DNA of 64,000 bases from Halorubrum laminariae (GTDB lineage: Archaea > Halobacteriota > Halobacteria > Halobacteriales > Haloferacaceae): the NCBI RefSeq assembly GCF_024494655.1, contig NZ_JANHDL010000003.1, positions 372,001-436,000 on the forward strand, given 5' to 3'. Below, in pieces: positions 1-9,239 of the stretch; position 1 is the first letter of the stretch; the number at the start of each line of letters is the position of its first letter. The notes under the pieces are model-generated. The model saw only the letters and a list, made by a program, of their open reading frames with translations, ran no database searches and was not told the DNA's origin. The translations under genes and the position numbers were made by a program.

Positions 1-1
1 C

Positions 2-580
2 GCGTTCGGCTTCCTTGCCTTCTTCGGGGGCATGGCCGTCCTCATCGGCGGCGCGTACACCGCCGGCAGCGCGGGATCCGGAGGGTCGAACGCGGGGGGA
101 ACCGGGGGAATGGGTGGCGTCGAGGCGGGAGCCGGCGGCCTCGGCATTGATCCCGGCGTCCTCGCCGCGGCCGCGCTCGTCGGTCTCGGGCTCCTGCTCG
201 TGTACTTCCTCGTGACGTTCTTCGTGCAGTTTTACGCGCACGCCGTCGTCCTCGACGACACCGACCTCGTCGCCGGGTTCCGGCGCAGCGCCGGACTCGT
301 CCGGCACAACCTCCTCAGCGCCGCCGGCTACACTCTGCTCCTCCTCGTGGGAGGGACGGTCTTCGGTGGGATCGCTGCCGTCTCGTCATCCGTGGCCGCG
401 GTCGTGTTCGGCGGCGGAATGCCCGAGGGCAGTCCGATCGCCGAGCTGCTCCCGACGGCGTCGCCGGTGATCGCGGGGGTCGGTCTGATCGTGTACGTCG
501 TCCTCATCGGACTCGTCGGCGCGTTCTACGGAACGTACTCGGTCGCGTTCTATCGGTCGATCTCCGATTCCGCCGCGTGA
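2..580 (+). CDS. Membrane protein, 5' truncated by window edge
   Basis: The reading frame is already open at base 2, so the true start lies upstream and the methionine at 32 is internal. What is visible is about 192 residues: a Gly/Ala/Ser-rich loop, then hydrophobic stretches around bases 160-230, 320-420 and 460-560 that look like three or four membrane segments. Between them is a short basic stretch (FRRSAGLVRHN) that resembles an amphipathic helix at the membrane surface. This arrangement recurs in poorly characterised haloarchaeal multi-pass proteins (DUF7847-like). I do not know the function. Stop codon TGA at 578-580. Confidence 0.75.
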   Translation, partial: AFGFLAFFGGMAVLIGGAYTAGSAGSGGSNAGGTGGMGGVEAGAGGLGIDPGVLAAAALVGLGLLLVYFLVTFFVQFYAHAVVLDDTDLVAGFRRSAGLVRHNLLSAAGYTLLLLVGGTVFGGIAAVSSSVAAVVFGGGMPEGSPIAELLPTASPVIAGVGLIVYVVLIGLVGAFYGTYSVAFYRSISDSAA

Positions 581-662
581 CACCGCCGGACTCCCACGGC
601 AGCCCCCGATCGTTCCCGATGTTATTTATCGTGGCCTGCATTCTCTCGGAGATGCGCGGCCC

Positions 663-3425
663 ATGAACTCATCCCCAGACGCGATCAGCGTTCTCCACGT
701 CGAGGACGATCCGGAACTCGCAGAGATGGTGGCGACGTTCCTCGAACGCGAAGACGACCGGATCGCAGTCGAGACCGCGAGCAACGCGAGCGAGGGACTG
801 GACCGCATCGACGGCGACATCGACTGCGTTGTCTCCGACTACGACATGCCCGGCCGGAACGGTATCGAGTTCCTCGAAGCCATCCGCGACGATCATCCGG
901 ACCTCCCCGTCATCCTCTACACGGGCAAGGGCAGCGAGGAGGTCGCGAGCGACGCGATCGCGGCCGGCGTCACGGATTACCTCCAGAAGGAGAGCGGAAC
1001 CGGCCAGTACGCCGTCCTCGCGAACCGGATCACCAACGCGGTCGAGCAGTACCGCACCGGCCAGCGGGCCGCGGAACTCGACCGGATCCGCACGCTCGTA
1101 AGCGACATCAATCAGGCGATCGTGCGTGCGGACTCGCTGACGACGGTCAAAACGCGCGTCTGTGAGATCATCAGCGAGTCCGATCCCTATCTCTTCGCGT
1201 GGATCGGCGAGGTCGATCCCGAGACGAACCGTATCGAACCGCAGGTGTCCGCGGGCAAGGAACGCGGCTACCTCGACGAGATCACCATCACGGCCGACGA
1301 GAGCCCTACCGGACGGGGCCCCGCCGGCACGGCGATCCGCGAACGGCGGGTCGCCGTCTCGCAGAACGTCGCCGAAGATTCCGACTTCGAACCGTGGCAG
1401 GCGGACGCGATCGAGCGGGGGTTCCGAGCGGTCGCCGCCCTCCCGCTCGAATATCAGGACACCCTGTACGGCGTGCTCGCCGTCTACGCCGACCGCCCGA
1501 ACGCCTTCGACGCGAGCGAGCGCGAACTCCTGGCCGAGCTCGGAGACGACGTGGGGCACGTCCTCCACTCGTTCGAGGTGCGATCGAGACTCCGCGCGGA
1601 GCGTGATTTCATCGAGCAGGCGCTCGACTCGCTCAACGACGTCTTCTACGTCATCAACACCGACGGGACGTTCCGCCGGTGGAACGATCACCTCACGGCG
1701 ACCACCGGTTACACGGACGAGGCGCTCGAAGAACTGCAGGCGACCGATCTCTTCCCCGAGGACGAGCAAGCCCGGATCGCCGCGGCGATCGACGAGGTGT
1801 TCGCCACCGGCGAAACGACCGTCGAATCCGCGTTCCTGACCAAAGATGGAACACGCATCCCCTACGAGTTCACCGGGTCACGCCTGACCGACCGCGACGG
1901 CGACCTGATCGGACTCATCGGGATCGGCCGGGATCTCACGGAGCGCAAACACCGCGAACAGCAGTTGGCGCGACTCGTCGATAACCTTCCGGGAATGGTG
2001 TACCGATGTGAGAACGCACCCGGATGGCCCATGGAAGACCTCAGGGGCGAGGTGCGGGCCCTAACGGGCTATCACCCGTCCGAGTTGGAGACCCGATCAG
2101 ACGTGTACGGTGAGAAAGTCATCCATCCCGACGATCGAGACGCGGTGTGGCGGACGATACAGGACGCGATCGACGGGCGCGAGCCGTTCGAGGTCACCTA
2201 CCGAATCCGCACCAAAGACGGGGAGATCAAATTGGTGTGGGAACGCGGTCAGGGGGCGTATACCGACGACGGCGACGTGGAGGCACTGGAGGGGTTCGTT
2301 ACGGACGTAACCAAGCGGGAACGGCACAGGCGAGCGATCAACGCGTTACACGAGACCGCGGAGTCGGTCATGCGCGCCGAGACGCCGGAGCGAGCCGCGG
2401 AGATCGCCGTCGACACCGTTCACGATGTCCTCGATATGCCGGCGAGCGCCGTCCACCTCTACGACGAGGCGGAAGACGAACTCGCGCCGGCGGCGTGGAC
2501 GGCGCTGACCGAGGAGATCGTCGGCGAACCGCCGGTCTTCGCGTCCGGCGAGGGGCTCGCCGGAAAGGCGTTCGAGACGGGTGAATCGCTGATATACGGC
2601 GACATCTCGACGGCCCCCGAGCGCTTCAACCCCGACACTCCGGTCCGGAGCGAGATGCTCCTCCCGATCGACGACCACGGCGTGCTCCTGATCGGCTCGA
2701 CCGAACTCGAAGCGTTCGACGAGGTGGACGTGTCGCTCGCGGAGACCGTCGCCGCGCACACGACGACCGCGCTCGATCGCATCGAACGCGAGTGCGAACT
2801 CGAACGGCAGAACGAACGGCTCGACGCGTTCGCCAGCATCGTTTCTCACGATCTGCGGAACCCGTTGAACGTGGCCAGCGGGTACCTCGAACTGTCCCGC
2901 GCCGAGTGTGACAGCGAGCATCTCGACGCGGTGGCCAAAGCGCACGATCGAATCGGATCGCTCATCGACGATCTGCTGGAGTTAGCGCGTGAGGGCGCGG
3001 CTGTGACCGATTCGGAGCCGGTGGATCTGGCCCGTCTCGCCGAGGACTGCTGGGAGAACGTAGACACCGCGTCGGCGACGTTACGGGTCGACGCCGACGC
3101 CACGTTGCGGGCCGATCGGAGCCGGCTCGCACAGGTGCTTGAGAACCTGATCCGGAACGGCGTCGAACACGGCGGCGACGACGTGACGATCGCGGTCGGC
3201 GGTCTCGACACCGGGTTTTACCTCGCGGACGACGGCCCCGGAATCCCCGAAGACGACCGCGAGCGGATCTTCGAGTCCGGGTACTCGACGCGTGCCGACG
3301 GAACCGGGTTCGGCCTCGCGATCGTTCGAGAGATAGTCGACGCACACGGCGCGGAGATCCGAGCCACCGAGAGCGAGACCGGCGGAGCCCGCTTCGAGAT
3401 CACCGGTCTCGAACGGATCGAGTAG
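663..3425 (+). CDS. Hybrid multi-sensor histidine kinase (REC-GAF-PAS-PAS-GAF-HisKA-HATPase)
   Basis: Cytoplasmic signalling kinase of 920 residues with no membrane segment. An N-terminal receiver domain (about 8-120) has the acidic pair D15/D16 and the expected phospho-acceptor D59 (VSDYDMP). It is followed by a GAF-like domain (about 145-290), two PAS domains (about 305-420 and 430-550), a second GAF domain (about 560-700), a HisKA domain with H729 in SHDLRNPLN, and an HATPase domain (about 820-915) with N box (NLIRNGVEHG), G1 (DDGPGIP) and G2 (GTGFGLAIV). Having the receiver at the N terminus is common in haloarchaeal kinases and suggests it takes phosphate from another kinase. No partner regulator is adjacent. 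A TATA-like element (TTATTTAT) lies near 620-630. The signal sensed is unknown. Confidence 0.93.
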   Translation: MNSSPDAISVLHVEDDPELAEMVATFLEREDDRIAVETASNASEGLDRIDGDIDCVVSDYDMPGRNGIEFLEAIRDDHPDLPVILYTGKGSEEVASDAIAAGVTDYLQKESGTGQYAVLANRITNAVEQYRTGQRAAELDRIRTLVSDINQAIVRADSLTTVKTRVCEIISESDPYLFAWIGEVDPETNRIEPQVSAGKERGYLDEITITADESPTGRGPAGTAIRERRVAVSQNVAEDSDFEPWQADAIERGFRAVAALPLEYQDTLYGVLAVYADRPNAFDASERELLAELGDDVGHVLHSFEVRSRLRAERDFIEQALDSLNDVFYVINTDGTFRRWNDHLTATTGYTDEALEELQATDLFPEDEQARIAAAIDEVFATGETTVESAFLTKDGTRIPYEFTGSRLTDRDGDLIGLIGIGRDLTERKHREQQLARLVDNLPGMVYRCENAPGWPMEDLRGEVRALTGYHPSELETRSDVYGEKVIHPDDRDAVWRTIQDAIDGREPFEVTYRIRTKDGEIKLVWERGQGAYTDDGDVEALEGFVTDVTKRERHRRAINALHETAESVMRAETPERAAEIAVDTVHDVLDMPASAVHLYDEAEDELAPAAWTALTEEIVGEPPVFASGEGLAGKAFETGESLIYGDISTAPERFNPDTPVRSEMLLPIDDHGVLLIGSTELEAFDEVDVSLAETVAAHTTTALDRIERECELERQNERLDAFASIVSHDLRNPLNVASGYLELSRAECDSEHLDAVAKAHDRIGSLIDDLLELAREGAAVTDSEPVDLARLAEDCWENVDTASATLRVDADATLRADRSRLAQVLENLIRNGVEHGGDDVTIAVGGLDTGFYLADDGPGIPEDDRERIFESGYSTRADGTGFGLAIVREIVDAHGAEIRATESETGGARFEITGLERIE

Positions 3426-3450
3426 CCGAGGCGAGCGCGTCGGGACCGGG

Positions 3451-4791
3451 TTACGCCACCAGACTGTCGCCGTCAAGCGACTCGTCGACGTCGATGTCCA
3501 TGAGATCGAGGATCGTCGGCGTCACGTCGAAGAGGTTCGCACCCTCGACGTCGATGTCGGGGTCGGTCGCGTACAGAAGCGAGTTCTCGAACTTGTGCAT
3601 CCCGTTTCGCGGTCCCTCGGTGAAGACGGCCTCCTTCCCGGAGAAGCCGGACTTGAGGTCGAATCCGTCGGCGGGAATGACGACGAGGTCGGGCGCGATG
3701 TCGTCGTGGTCGCCGTCGAACACCGTCTCGCCTTTCACGATCCGCTTGCAGACCTGCCGGCCGTCGGGGCCGGTGAGCGACTCCAGGTCCTCGATGAGTT
3801 CCTCGCGCGTCGCCTCGTACTCGGACTCCGGAACCGAGCCGTTCGGTTCGCGGCCCTCCAGATTGAGGTAAAACCGGCCGGGAATGAGCGAGTACGCGCG
3901 GGCGTCGTCGCCGATGTCGACGAGCGCGTCGTGGTCATCGCCGTCGTAGGTGAGCCACCCCTCCTCGGCGAGGAACTGGTTGCAGTTCACTTCCCACTCC
4001 AGTTGGGTGAAGCCGTGATCCGAGGCGACGAGCAGCGTGGTGTCGTCGTCGAGCGCTTCACGGATTTCGCCGATGTACTCGTCGAGGGTTCGGTAGAATT
4101 CGAGGAACTCCGATTTGTACTCGCCGTCCGTCGCGTAGTCACCGAACAGGAAGTGGTTCACGCGGTCGGTGCTCATGAAGACGCCGAAAAACAGGTCCCA
4201 GTCGTCCTGGGCGAGGTAGTGCGAGAACGCCTCGTACCGCGCGTCGAGGGTCTCGTAGGCGTTCTCGACGAACGCGGTCTTGTCGTCGTGCCCGAGCTTG
4301 GCGTTAACGTCGATCCGGTAGTCGAGCCCGTCGAGGACGCGGCGGACGGAGTCGTCGCTCGACGCCGATTCGAGGTCGGGTGAGAGAAACCCAGAGACCT
4401 GTCGCTGGATCCGCGTCGAGGGCGGGAACGTGACCGGGACGTTAAGCACGGTCGCGTCGCGCCCAGCGTCGGTGACGCGGTCCCACACCCGAGTGGCCTT
4501 CACGTGTTGGCCCATCGGAACGTACGTCTCGTAGGAGCCGATCTCGCGGTCTTGGAATCCGTACACGCCGGTTTCGCCGGGGTTGACGCCGGTGGTGAGG
4601 CTCGGCCAGCACGCGCTCGACTCCGGCGGAACGATGCTTTCCAGTCGCCCGGAAGCGCCCGTCTGCGCGATGTCTGTCAGGTTTTCGAAGACATCGGGGT
4701 GGTCCTCGACGAGGTCGAGCGGTACGCCGTCGATCCCGAGGAAGACGACGCGCTCGTCGTCATCGCCGCTGAGCCGATCGAACAGTCCCAT
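3451..4791 (-). CDS. Alkaline-phosphatase-superfamily phosphodiesterase/nucleotide pyrophosphatase
   Basis: The 446-residue protein begins GLFDRLSGDD and then FLGIDGVPLDLV, the first metal-binding Asp of type I phosphodiesterases. The likely nucleophile Thr is in ACWPSLTTGVNPG, and ASDHGFTQLEWE supplies the Asp-His metal ligands. No signal peptide is visible, so it probably acts in the cytosol on phosphodiester or pyrophosphate substrates. The open frame extends 63 residues further upstream, but that part is Arg-rich and non-homologous, so the ATG at 4791 is preferred. The gene is divergent from the PP-loop gene at 5004. The substrate cannot be deduced. Confidence 0.88.
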   Translation of the reverse strand: MGLFDRLSGDDDERVVFLGIDGVPLDLVEDHPDVFENLTDIAQTGASGRLESIVPPESSACWPSLTTGVNPGETGVYGFQDREIGSYETYVPMGQHVKATRVWDRVTDAGRDATVLNVPVTFPPSTRIQRQVSGFLSPDLESASSDDSVRRVLDGLDYRIDVNAKLGHDDKTAFVENAYETLDARYEAFSHYLAQDDWDLFFGVFMSTDRVNHFLFGDYATDGEYKSEFLEFYRTLDEYIGEIREALDDDTTLLVASDHGFTQLEWEVNCNQFLAEEGWLTYDGDDHDALVDIGDDARAYSLIPGRFYLNLEGREPNGSVPESEYEATREELIEDLESLTGPDGRQVCKRIVKGETVFDGDHDDIAPDLVVIPADGFDLKSGFSGKEAVFTEGPRNGMHKFENSLLYATDPDIDVEGANLFDVTPTILDLMDIDVDESLDGDSLVA

Positions 4792-5003
4792 ACTCGGAGG
4801 TTCGCTTCCGCCGACATATCGCTTGTGCTCTGGCGATTCACGCCGCATCGCCGGCGATCCGGCAGGAACCACCGGAGTCCCGGAGTAGCAGCGAACGCGG
4901 CCGCCGACCCGGAGCCATGGCGACTCCCGCCGCCGTCGCCGTCGAGTGGCAATCGCGACCGATTCAGAAGGCCTATTCACCTCGGCGGAGACATATTCGG
5001 CGT

Positions 5004-5975
5004 ATGAGCGATGACTTCCCGGCGAACGTCGATGTCGACTACGACGACGGCGAGGGCGAAGACCCGTCCGACTACCCGTCGTTGCAGCACAAAATCGAGA
5101 AGGCGATCGAGGTCACCCGACGCGGGCTCGAAGAGTACGACAACCCCGCGGTGATGTGGACCGGCGGAAAAGACTCGACGCTGACGCTGTACTTCATCAA
5201 CCAAGTGGCCGAAAAGTACGGCTACGAGAAGCCCACGGCGGTGTTCATCGATCACTACCAGCACTTCGATTCGATCACCGACTTCGTCGAGCACTGGGCC
5301 GACGAGTGGGACATCGACCTGGTGTACGCCCGCAACGACGACGTGGGCGCGTACGTCGACGAACACGACTTAGAGCCGGGCGACGACATCCCCGTCGACG
5401 CGCTCTCGGAGCACAACCAACACCACATCCGCGACATCTTGGAGTACGAGGAGGACACGTTCCCGTTCCTCTTGGACACGTACGTCGGGAACCACCTGCT
5501 GAAGACGGTCGCGCTCAACGACGCCTTGGAGGAGTACGACATCGACGGGGTCATCTCGGGCGTGCGCTGGGACGAACAGGAGGCGCGCGCGGACGAGACG
5601 TTCTTCTCGCCGCGACACGACCCGGATCTCTTCCCGCCGCACGACCGCATCCAGCCCATCCTGCAGTTCGCTGAGGCCGACGTGTGGGAGGCGTTCTGGA
5701 ATTACGTGGTGCCGGACACGGTCGAGGCGTTCCCGGACGAGGGATACGTCCCGCAGGCCGACGACGACCTGCCCGAGGGCGTCACACAGGAGGACGTTCC
5801 CATCTCGCCGAAGTACTTCGCCGGGTTCCGGTCGCTCGGCAGCGAGGTCTCAACCGAGAAGACGACCGGAGAGCCCGCGTGGCTCCAGAACCTCGAAGAC
5901 ACGACCGAACGCGCCGGCCGTGCCCAAGACAAAGAGGACCTGATGGAGCGGCTACGCGACCTCGGCTACATGTGA
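5004..5975 (+). CDS. PAPS reductase/ATP-sulfurylase (CysD-like) PP-loop family protein
   Basis: A 323-residue cytosolic protein of the PP-loop ATP pyrophosphatase superfamily. The P-loop is MWTGGKDSTLTL near residues 49-60 (SGGKDS type), followed by a FIDHYQHF segment and a conserved VRWDEQEAR region like that of PAPS reductase and sulfate adenylyltransferase subunit 2. Haloarchaeal members are usually annotated as phosphoadenosine phosphosulfate reductase family. No CysN, sulfite reductase or transporter gene is nearby, so a role in sulfate assimilation is not proven and a thiolation role remains possible. The ATG at 5004 is chosen over an upstream in-frame start because CCTATTCAC lies about 27 bases before it, as for a leaderless transcript. 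Confidence 0.82.
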   Translation: MSDDFPANVDVDYDDGEGEDPSDYPSLQHKIEKAIEVTRRGLEEYDNPAVMWTGGKDSTLTLYFINQVAEKYGYEKPTAVFIDHYQHFDSITDFVEHWADEWDIDLVYARNDDVGAYVDEHDLEPGDDIPVDALSEHNQHHIRDILEYEEDTFPFLLDTYVGNHLLKTVALNDALEEYDIDGVISGVRWDEQEARADETFFSPRHDPDLFPPHDRIQPILQFAEADVWEAFWNYVVPDTVEAFPDEGYVPQADDDLPEGVTQEDVPISPKYFAGFRSLGSEVSTEKTTGEPAWLQNLEDTTERAGRAQDKEDLMERLRDLGYM

Positions 5976-6117
5976 TCGTCACGGACGAGTAGACGCTCCC
6001 ATCGACGCGAACGACCGCGACCGCGCCTGTAGTGCGAACCACCGCTGACGAGTCCGAGCGCCTCCGCTGACGAGTCCGATCCGGTGGCTTCACTTACGCC
6101 CCCGCCGACCGCGGCGT

Positions 6118-6618
6118 ATGAACAAACGCGGCCACGTCCTCAACGCTCTCTTGCTCGCGCTCGGACTCGGCGTCGTCATCGAGCCCGGACTCGACGCGGC
6201 CACGGCGCGGACCACAGCGCAGATCACCGTTCCGATCGTGTTGGGCGCGCTGTTCCCCGACGTCGACACGGCGTTCGGTCGCCACCGAAAGACGCTCCAC
6301 AGCCTGCCCGTGCTCGGTGTCTTCCTCGCGTACCCTATCGTCTTCGGCAACCTCCAGTACGTCTGGATCGGCGTGTTGACTCACTACGTGCTCGACGTGG
6401 TCGGGAGCCGGCGCGGCATCGCGCTGTTCCATCCGCTGTCGGACGCGGAATACGGGCTCCCATCTGGCGTGACGACGAGCAGCAAGTACGCCGACCTCGT
6501 CACGGTCGTCGTCACTGCGGTCGAACTCGCGGCCTTCTGGGCGCTTCACACCTACGTCGTCACGCTCGATCTCGACCTGTCGGCCGCCTCGGAGGCCGCG
6601 GCCGGGATCGGCATCTGA
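6118..6618 (+). CDS. YdjM/DUF457-type membrane-bound metal-dependent hydrolase family protein
   Basis: A 166-residue protein with about four hydrophobic segments. It carries the pattern of the YdjM (DUF457) family: NKRGHVLNALLLA at the N terminus, GALFPDVDTAFG (Pro-Asp-x-Asp), HRKTLHSLPVL, and THYVLDVVGSRRGIALFHPL. The conserved His and Asp residues lie near membrane boundaries and are thought to bind metal. The biochemical activity of the family is unproven. It is a single gene, convergent with the PHP gene on the other strand. Confidence 0.85.
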   Translation: MNKRGHVLNALLLALGLGVVIEPGLDAATARTTAQITVPIVLGALFPDVDTAFGRHRKTLHSLPVLGVFLAYPIVFGNLQYVWIGVLTHYVLDVVGSRRGIALFHPLSDAEYGLPSGVTTSSKYADLVTVVVTAVELAAFWALHTYVVTLDLDLSAASEAAAGIGI

Positions 6619-6667
6619 CGGGACGAATCGAACGGAGAACGCGCCTTCGGTCGCCGCAGCCACATCC

Positions 6668-7459
6668 TCACTTCGGGCGGTAATCCGACAGCGTCCCGGA
6701 GTAGACGCTCACGTCGGTGAATCGTCCCTCGTAGGCGACGTTCGTCGGAAGCGTCGGCTCGTCGCCGGACAGGAACAGCCGGTCGAGCTTCTCCCACGTA
6801 TTCTCGTACGCGAGGTGAGCGAACTCGACGAGTCCGCGGAGCTGATGTGCCGCGCCGCCGCGGTGGACGACCGTCCGCGACAACCCAGACCGGAACGCGT
6901 CGACGACATCCTCGACGCCGTCGAGAGCCCCGTCGAACTCGGTCCACGCCTCGCCGACCGTGCCACGCAGGTGAGAGTACGACGAGCCGAACCCCGGCTG
7001 GTCGGTCGCCTCGGCGATCCGTCGCGTCCTCGAGTTCTGGTGCGGGAGCAGCTTCGTGTTGTACGTCTCTATCGCGTCAAGCCTGTCGGCGTGCGCGGCT
7101 ATCTCCGGACGGGTGAGCGAGATGGTCGCGAATCCAGGGTGTGGGACGAGCACGGCCGCGTCCTGTCGATCGAACTCGGCCATCGCCGCCTCGAAGGTGA
7201 TGTAATCCGGAACGGGATCGGAGAGGCCGAGCGCGAGAACGTGACGTCTGTTGCCCCAGTCGCCGGTGAATACCTCGCGGGCGGGGACGACGGTAAGATC
7301 GTCGTCGGAGTACCGATCCGCACGGTCTCGTATCGTCGGCAGGCGGGTGAAGTGCGGCGCGTACACGAGCGCGTCGATCCCTCGTTCCTTCGCGAGGGCC
7401 ACGACGTCGTCGTCGAGCACCTTCACGTGTGCGTCGACGCGCGTTCTCGTTGTGGTCAC
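6668..7459 (-). CDS. PHP-domain metal-dependent phosphoesterase-like protein
   Basis: A 263-residue protein starting at GTG 7459 (VTTTRTRVDAHVKV). The frame is open to a TTG at 7486, but the GTG gives the usual short N terminus. PHP-type signatures are RVDAHVKV, the modified first metal site, where the typical HTH of PHP proteins is replaced by DAHVK; VYAPHFTRLP; VVPAREVFTGD; and VPHPGF. A conserved Asn/His-rich segment near ETYNTKLLPHQNS follows. Such proteins hydrolyse small phosphate esters or nucleotides, but the first motif is altered so the activity is uncertain. Its start faces the zinc-finger gene at 7557. Confidence 0.78.
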   Translation of the reverse strand: MTTTRTRVDAHVKVLDDDVVALAKERGIDALVYAPHFTRLPTIRDRADRYSDDDLTVVPAREVFTGDWGNRRHVLALGLSDPVPDYITFEAAMAEFDRQDAAVLVPHPGFATISLTRPEIAAHADRLDAIETYNTKLLPHQNSRTRRIAEATDQPGFGSSYSHLRGTVGEAWTEFDGALDGVEDVVDAFRSGLSRTVVHRGGAAHQLRGLVEFAHLAYENTWEKLDRLFLSGDEPTLPTNVAYEGRFTDVSVYSGTLSDYRPK

Positions 7460-7556
7460 GAGTGGACGATGTGTATCACCGAGCAAAGGCGTATCGTTCG
7501 CGGTCGCTCATCGTCGGGGGAAACCGTTAATCCCCCTCGGCGGCGACACCACGGGT

Positions 7557-7853
7557 ATGCCCCGCTGGACGTGCGGTATCGACGGCTGCGACGCCGCCTT
7601 CGACGACGTGGAATCGGCCATCGTCCACCAGACGAACGGCCACCAGCGCCACGAGTGTAAGGTGTGCGGAACGATCGTCCCCGACGGCTACTTCGCGATC
7701 CGGCACGCGTTCGACGAGCACACCCGCGCCGAGTTCGTCCGAGCGTACGACGCCGACTCCGCTGCCGTCCGTCGCCGCGAAGAGATCAAACGCGATATCG
7801 AGGGGGAGGCGGACTTACAGAGCGTCGTCGAACAGTTGGACCGCAACGAGTGA
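7557..7853 (+). CDS. Small double C2H2 zinc-finger protein
   Basis: A 98-residue protein. Two zinc-finger-like units follow each other: C-x4-C-x12-H-x4-H near residues 6-31 and C-x2-C-x12-H-x4-H near 35-58. A charged, helical C-terminal half follows (RRREEIKRDIEGEADLQSVVEQL). Small zinc-finger proteins of this type are widespread and often conserved in haloarchaea; several act as nucleic-acid or protein-binding regulators. No target can be predicted here. The start is supported by CGTTAATC about 30 bases upstream and by the first Cys lying close to the N terminus. Confidence 0.8.
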   Translation: MPRWTCGIDGCDAAFDDVESAIVHQTNGHQRHECKVCGTIVPDGYFAIRHAFDEHTRAEFVRAYDADSAAVRRREEIKRDIEGEADLQSVVEQLDRNE

Positions 7854-7874
7854 GATCCCTCCCGTCTGCGGTGC

Positions 7875-8780
7875 TCAAATCACCCGCTTTCCGAACGCAC
7901 TCGCCGCGAGTTCCGTCGCGAGTTCGGCCGTCTCGTTGTGCTGGTCGAGCGTGGGGTTCACCTCGACGAGTTCCATCGACCTAAGCGACGCCGTCTCGTC
8001 GACGATCTCCATCGCGCTGTGTGCCTCTCGGTAGGTGACGCCGCCGCGGACGGGCGTCCCGACGCCGGGCGCTTCGTTGGGGTCGAGCCAGTCGAGATCG
8101 AGGCTGACGTGGACCCCGTCGACGCCCGCAGCGGCCGTCGCCATCGCCTCCTCCGTGACGGCCGTGATCCCCCGCTCGTCGATGTCTGACATCGTGTAGA
8201 CGGCGAAGTCGCCCTCGCGGAGGAGGTCCGCCTCCGCGCCGTCGACGGACCGCAGTCCGACGAGCGCGACGTTCTCGGGCGAGAGTCCGGACGCGTTCGC
8301 CCACTCGGTGTCGGCGAACTCGCCGAGCCCGAGCGCCGCCGCGAGCGGCATCCCGTGGACGTTCCCCGACGGCGTCGTCGACGGGGTGTTGAGGTCGGCG
8401 TGGGCGTCGAACCACACCGCGCCGATCTCGGCGTCGCGCGCCGACCCGACGAGCGATCCGATGGCGATCGAGTGGTCGCCGCCGAGCGCGAGCGGGACGT
8501 TCCCGGCCGCGAGCGTCTCGTCCACCTCCTCGGCGAGGCGGCGACAGACGTCGGCCGTCTCGCGGAGGAACTTCGCGTTCCACTCGCTCGGGGCGTCAGC
8601 GTCCGGGTCGCGCTCTTCTGCGCGGGGAACGACGAGGTCTCCCGCGTCGACGGGATCGACTCCCGCGCTCGTCAGTTGGTCTGCGAGGCCGGCGTACCGG
8701 ATGGCGGACGGTCCCATGTCGACGCCGCGCCGATTTGCCCCGTAGTCGGTCGGCGCGCCGATAATCCTGACTGTGGACAT
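7875..8780 (-). CDS. rocF: Arginase
   Basis: A manganese-dependent ureohydrolase of 301 residues. Metal ligands are visible in [10 protein letters not shown] (H103), WFDAHADLN (D125, H127, D129) and [10 protein letters not shown]. The [15 protein letters not shown] segment after the DAHAD motif is the arginase signature rather than that of agmatinase, so the expected reaction is L-arginine to ornithine plus urea. The window also holds a pyruvoyl arginine decarboxylase (20557-21117), which would need an agmatinase to complete the route to putrescine, so some agmatinase activity cannot be excluded. Single gene; ATG at 8780. Confidence 0.9.
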   Translation of the reverse strand: MSTVRIIGAPTDYGANRRGVDMGPSAIRYAGLADQLTSAGVDPVDAGDLVVPRAEERDPDADAPSEWNAKFLRETADVCRRLAEEVDETLAAGNVPLALGGDHSIAIGSLVGSARDAEIGAVWFDAHADLNTPSTTPSGNVHGMPLAAALGLGEFADTEWANASGLSPENVALVGLRSVDGAEADLLREGDFAVYTMSDIDERGITAVTEEAMATAAAGVDGVHVSLDLDWLDPNEAPGVGTPVRGGVTYREAHSAMEIVDETASLRSMELVEVNPTLDQHNETAELATELAASAFGKRVI

Positions 8781-8881
8781 ACCCGAACGCCGGACGTGCC
8801 GCGGCTTGAATGGTCGGGTTCACCGAGTTCGACGCCGCCGAACCGCCCACCGTTTTGACGCTGCGCACCGAACGCTGAGGT

Positions 8882-9172
8882 ATGAGCGACGACGGGCGCG
8901 GCCCCGCCGAACGCACCAACGCAGCCGACGACGGTGCCGACGTTCGTGAGGAAGACGGCGAATACGATCCGACGGACATCGATCCGTCGTCGATCACGCC
9001 GATAGCGGGACTGATCGTCGTCGCGTTTACCGGGGCCGTGATCGGACTCGTCGGAGCCGCGGCATCAGTGTTCGTCGCGGACCTCGGACTGGCGCTCATC
9101 GGCGTCGGCGTCGTGGTCGCGCTGTCGAGTCCGATCGCGTACCTCCGGCTCCGCAGACGGCAGAGGCGCTAG
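8882..9172 (+). CDS. Small two-helix membrane protein, haloarchaeal hypothetical
   Basis: A 96-residue protein of unknown function. The first 40 residues are acidic and polar. Two membrane segments follow (about 41-63 and 67-86), and the protein ends in a very basic tail (RLRRRQRR), which by the positive-inside rule puts the C terminus in the cytoplasm. It lies 67 bases upstream of the HTH regulator on the same strand, but that gene has its own promoter. Confidence 0.75.
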   Translation: MSDDGRGPAERTNAADDGADVREEDGEYDPTDIDPSSITPIAGLIVVAFTGAVIGLVGAAASVFVADLGLALIGVGVVVALSSPIAYLRLRRRQRR

Positions 9173-9186
9173 CGTCGCGTACGGGC

Positions 9187-9216
9187 TTTTATAATGGGGT
9201 TCCATCGCATTTAAGC
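9187..9216 (+). promoter_or_regulatory. Promoter of the HTH regulator gene (two TATA-like boxes)
   Basis: Two AT-rich boxes stand out in a G+C-rich background: CTTTTATAATGG at 9186-9197 and CATTTAAGC at 9208-9216. The second is centred about 27 bases before the ATG at 9240, the spacing expected for a leaderless haloarchaeal mRNA. The first may be a second promoter or part of the BRE/operator region. Confidence 0.6.
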
Positions 9217-9239
9217 GGTACCGACCTGTATTCGCTCGT

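Noticed and set aside
4792-4980. A longer N terminus for the phosphodiesterase (63 more residues)
   Set aside because: The extension is Arg/Ser-rich and not family-like, while the ATG at 4791 places the metal-binding Asp at the expected distance from the start.
7875-8780. Agmatinase instead of arginase
   Set aside because: The [15 protein letters not shown] stretch after the metal motif is an arginase feature. The pdaD gene in the window kept the alternative open, but motif evidence weighed more.
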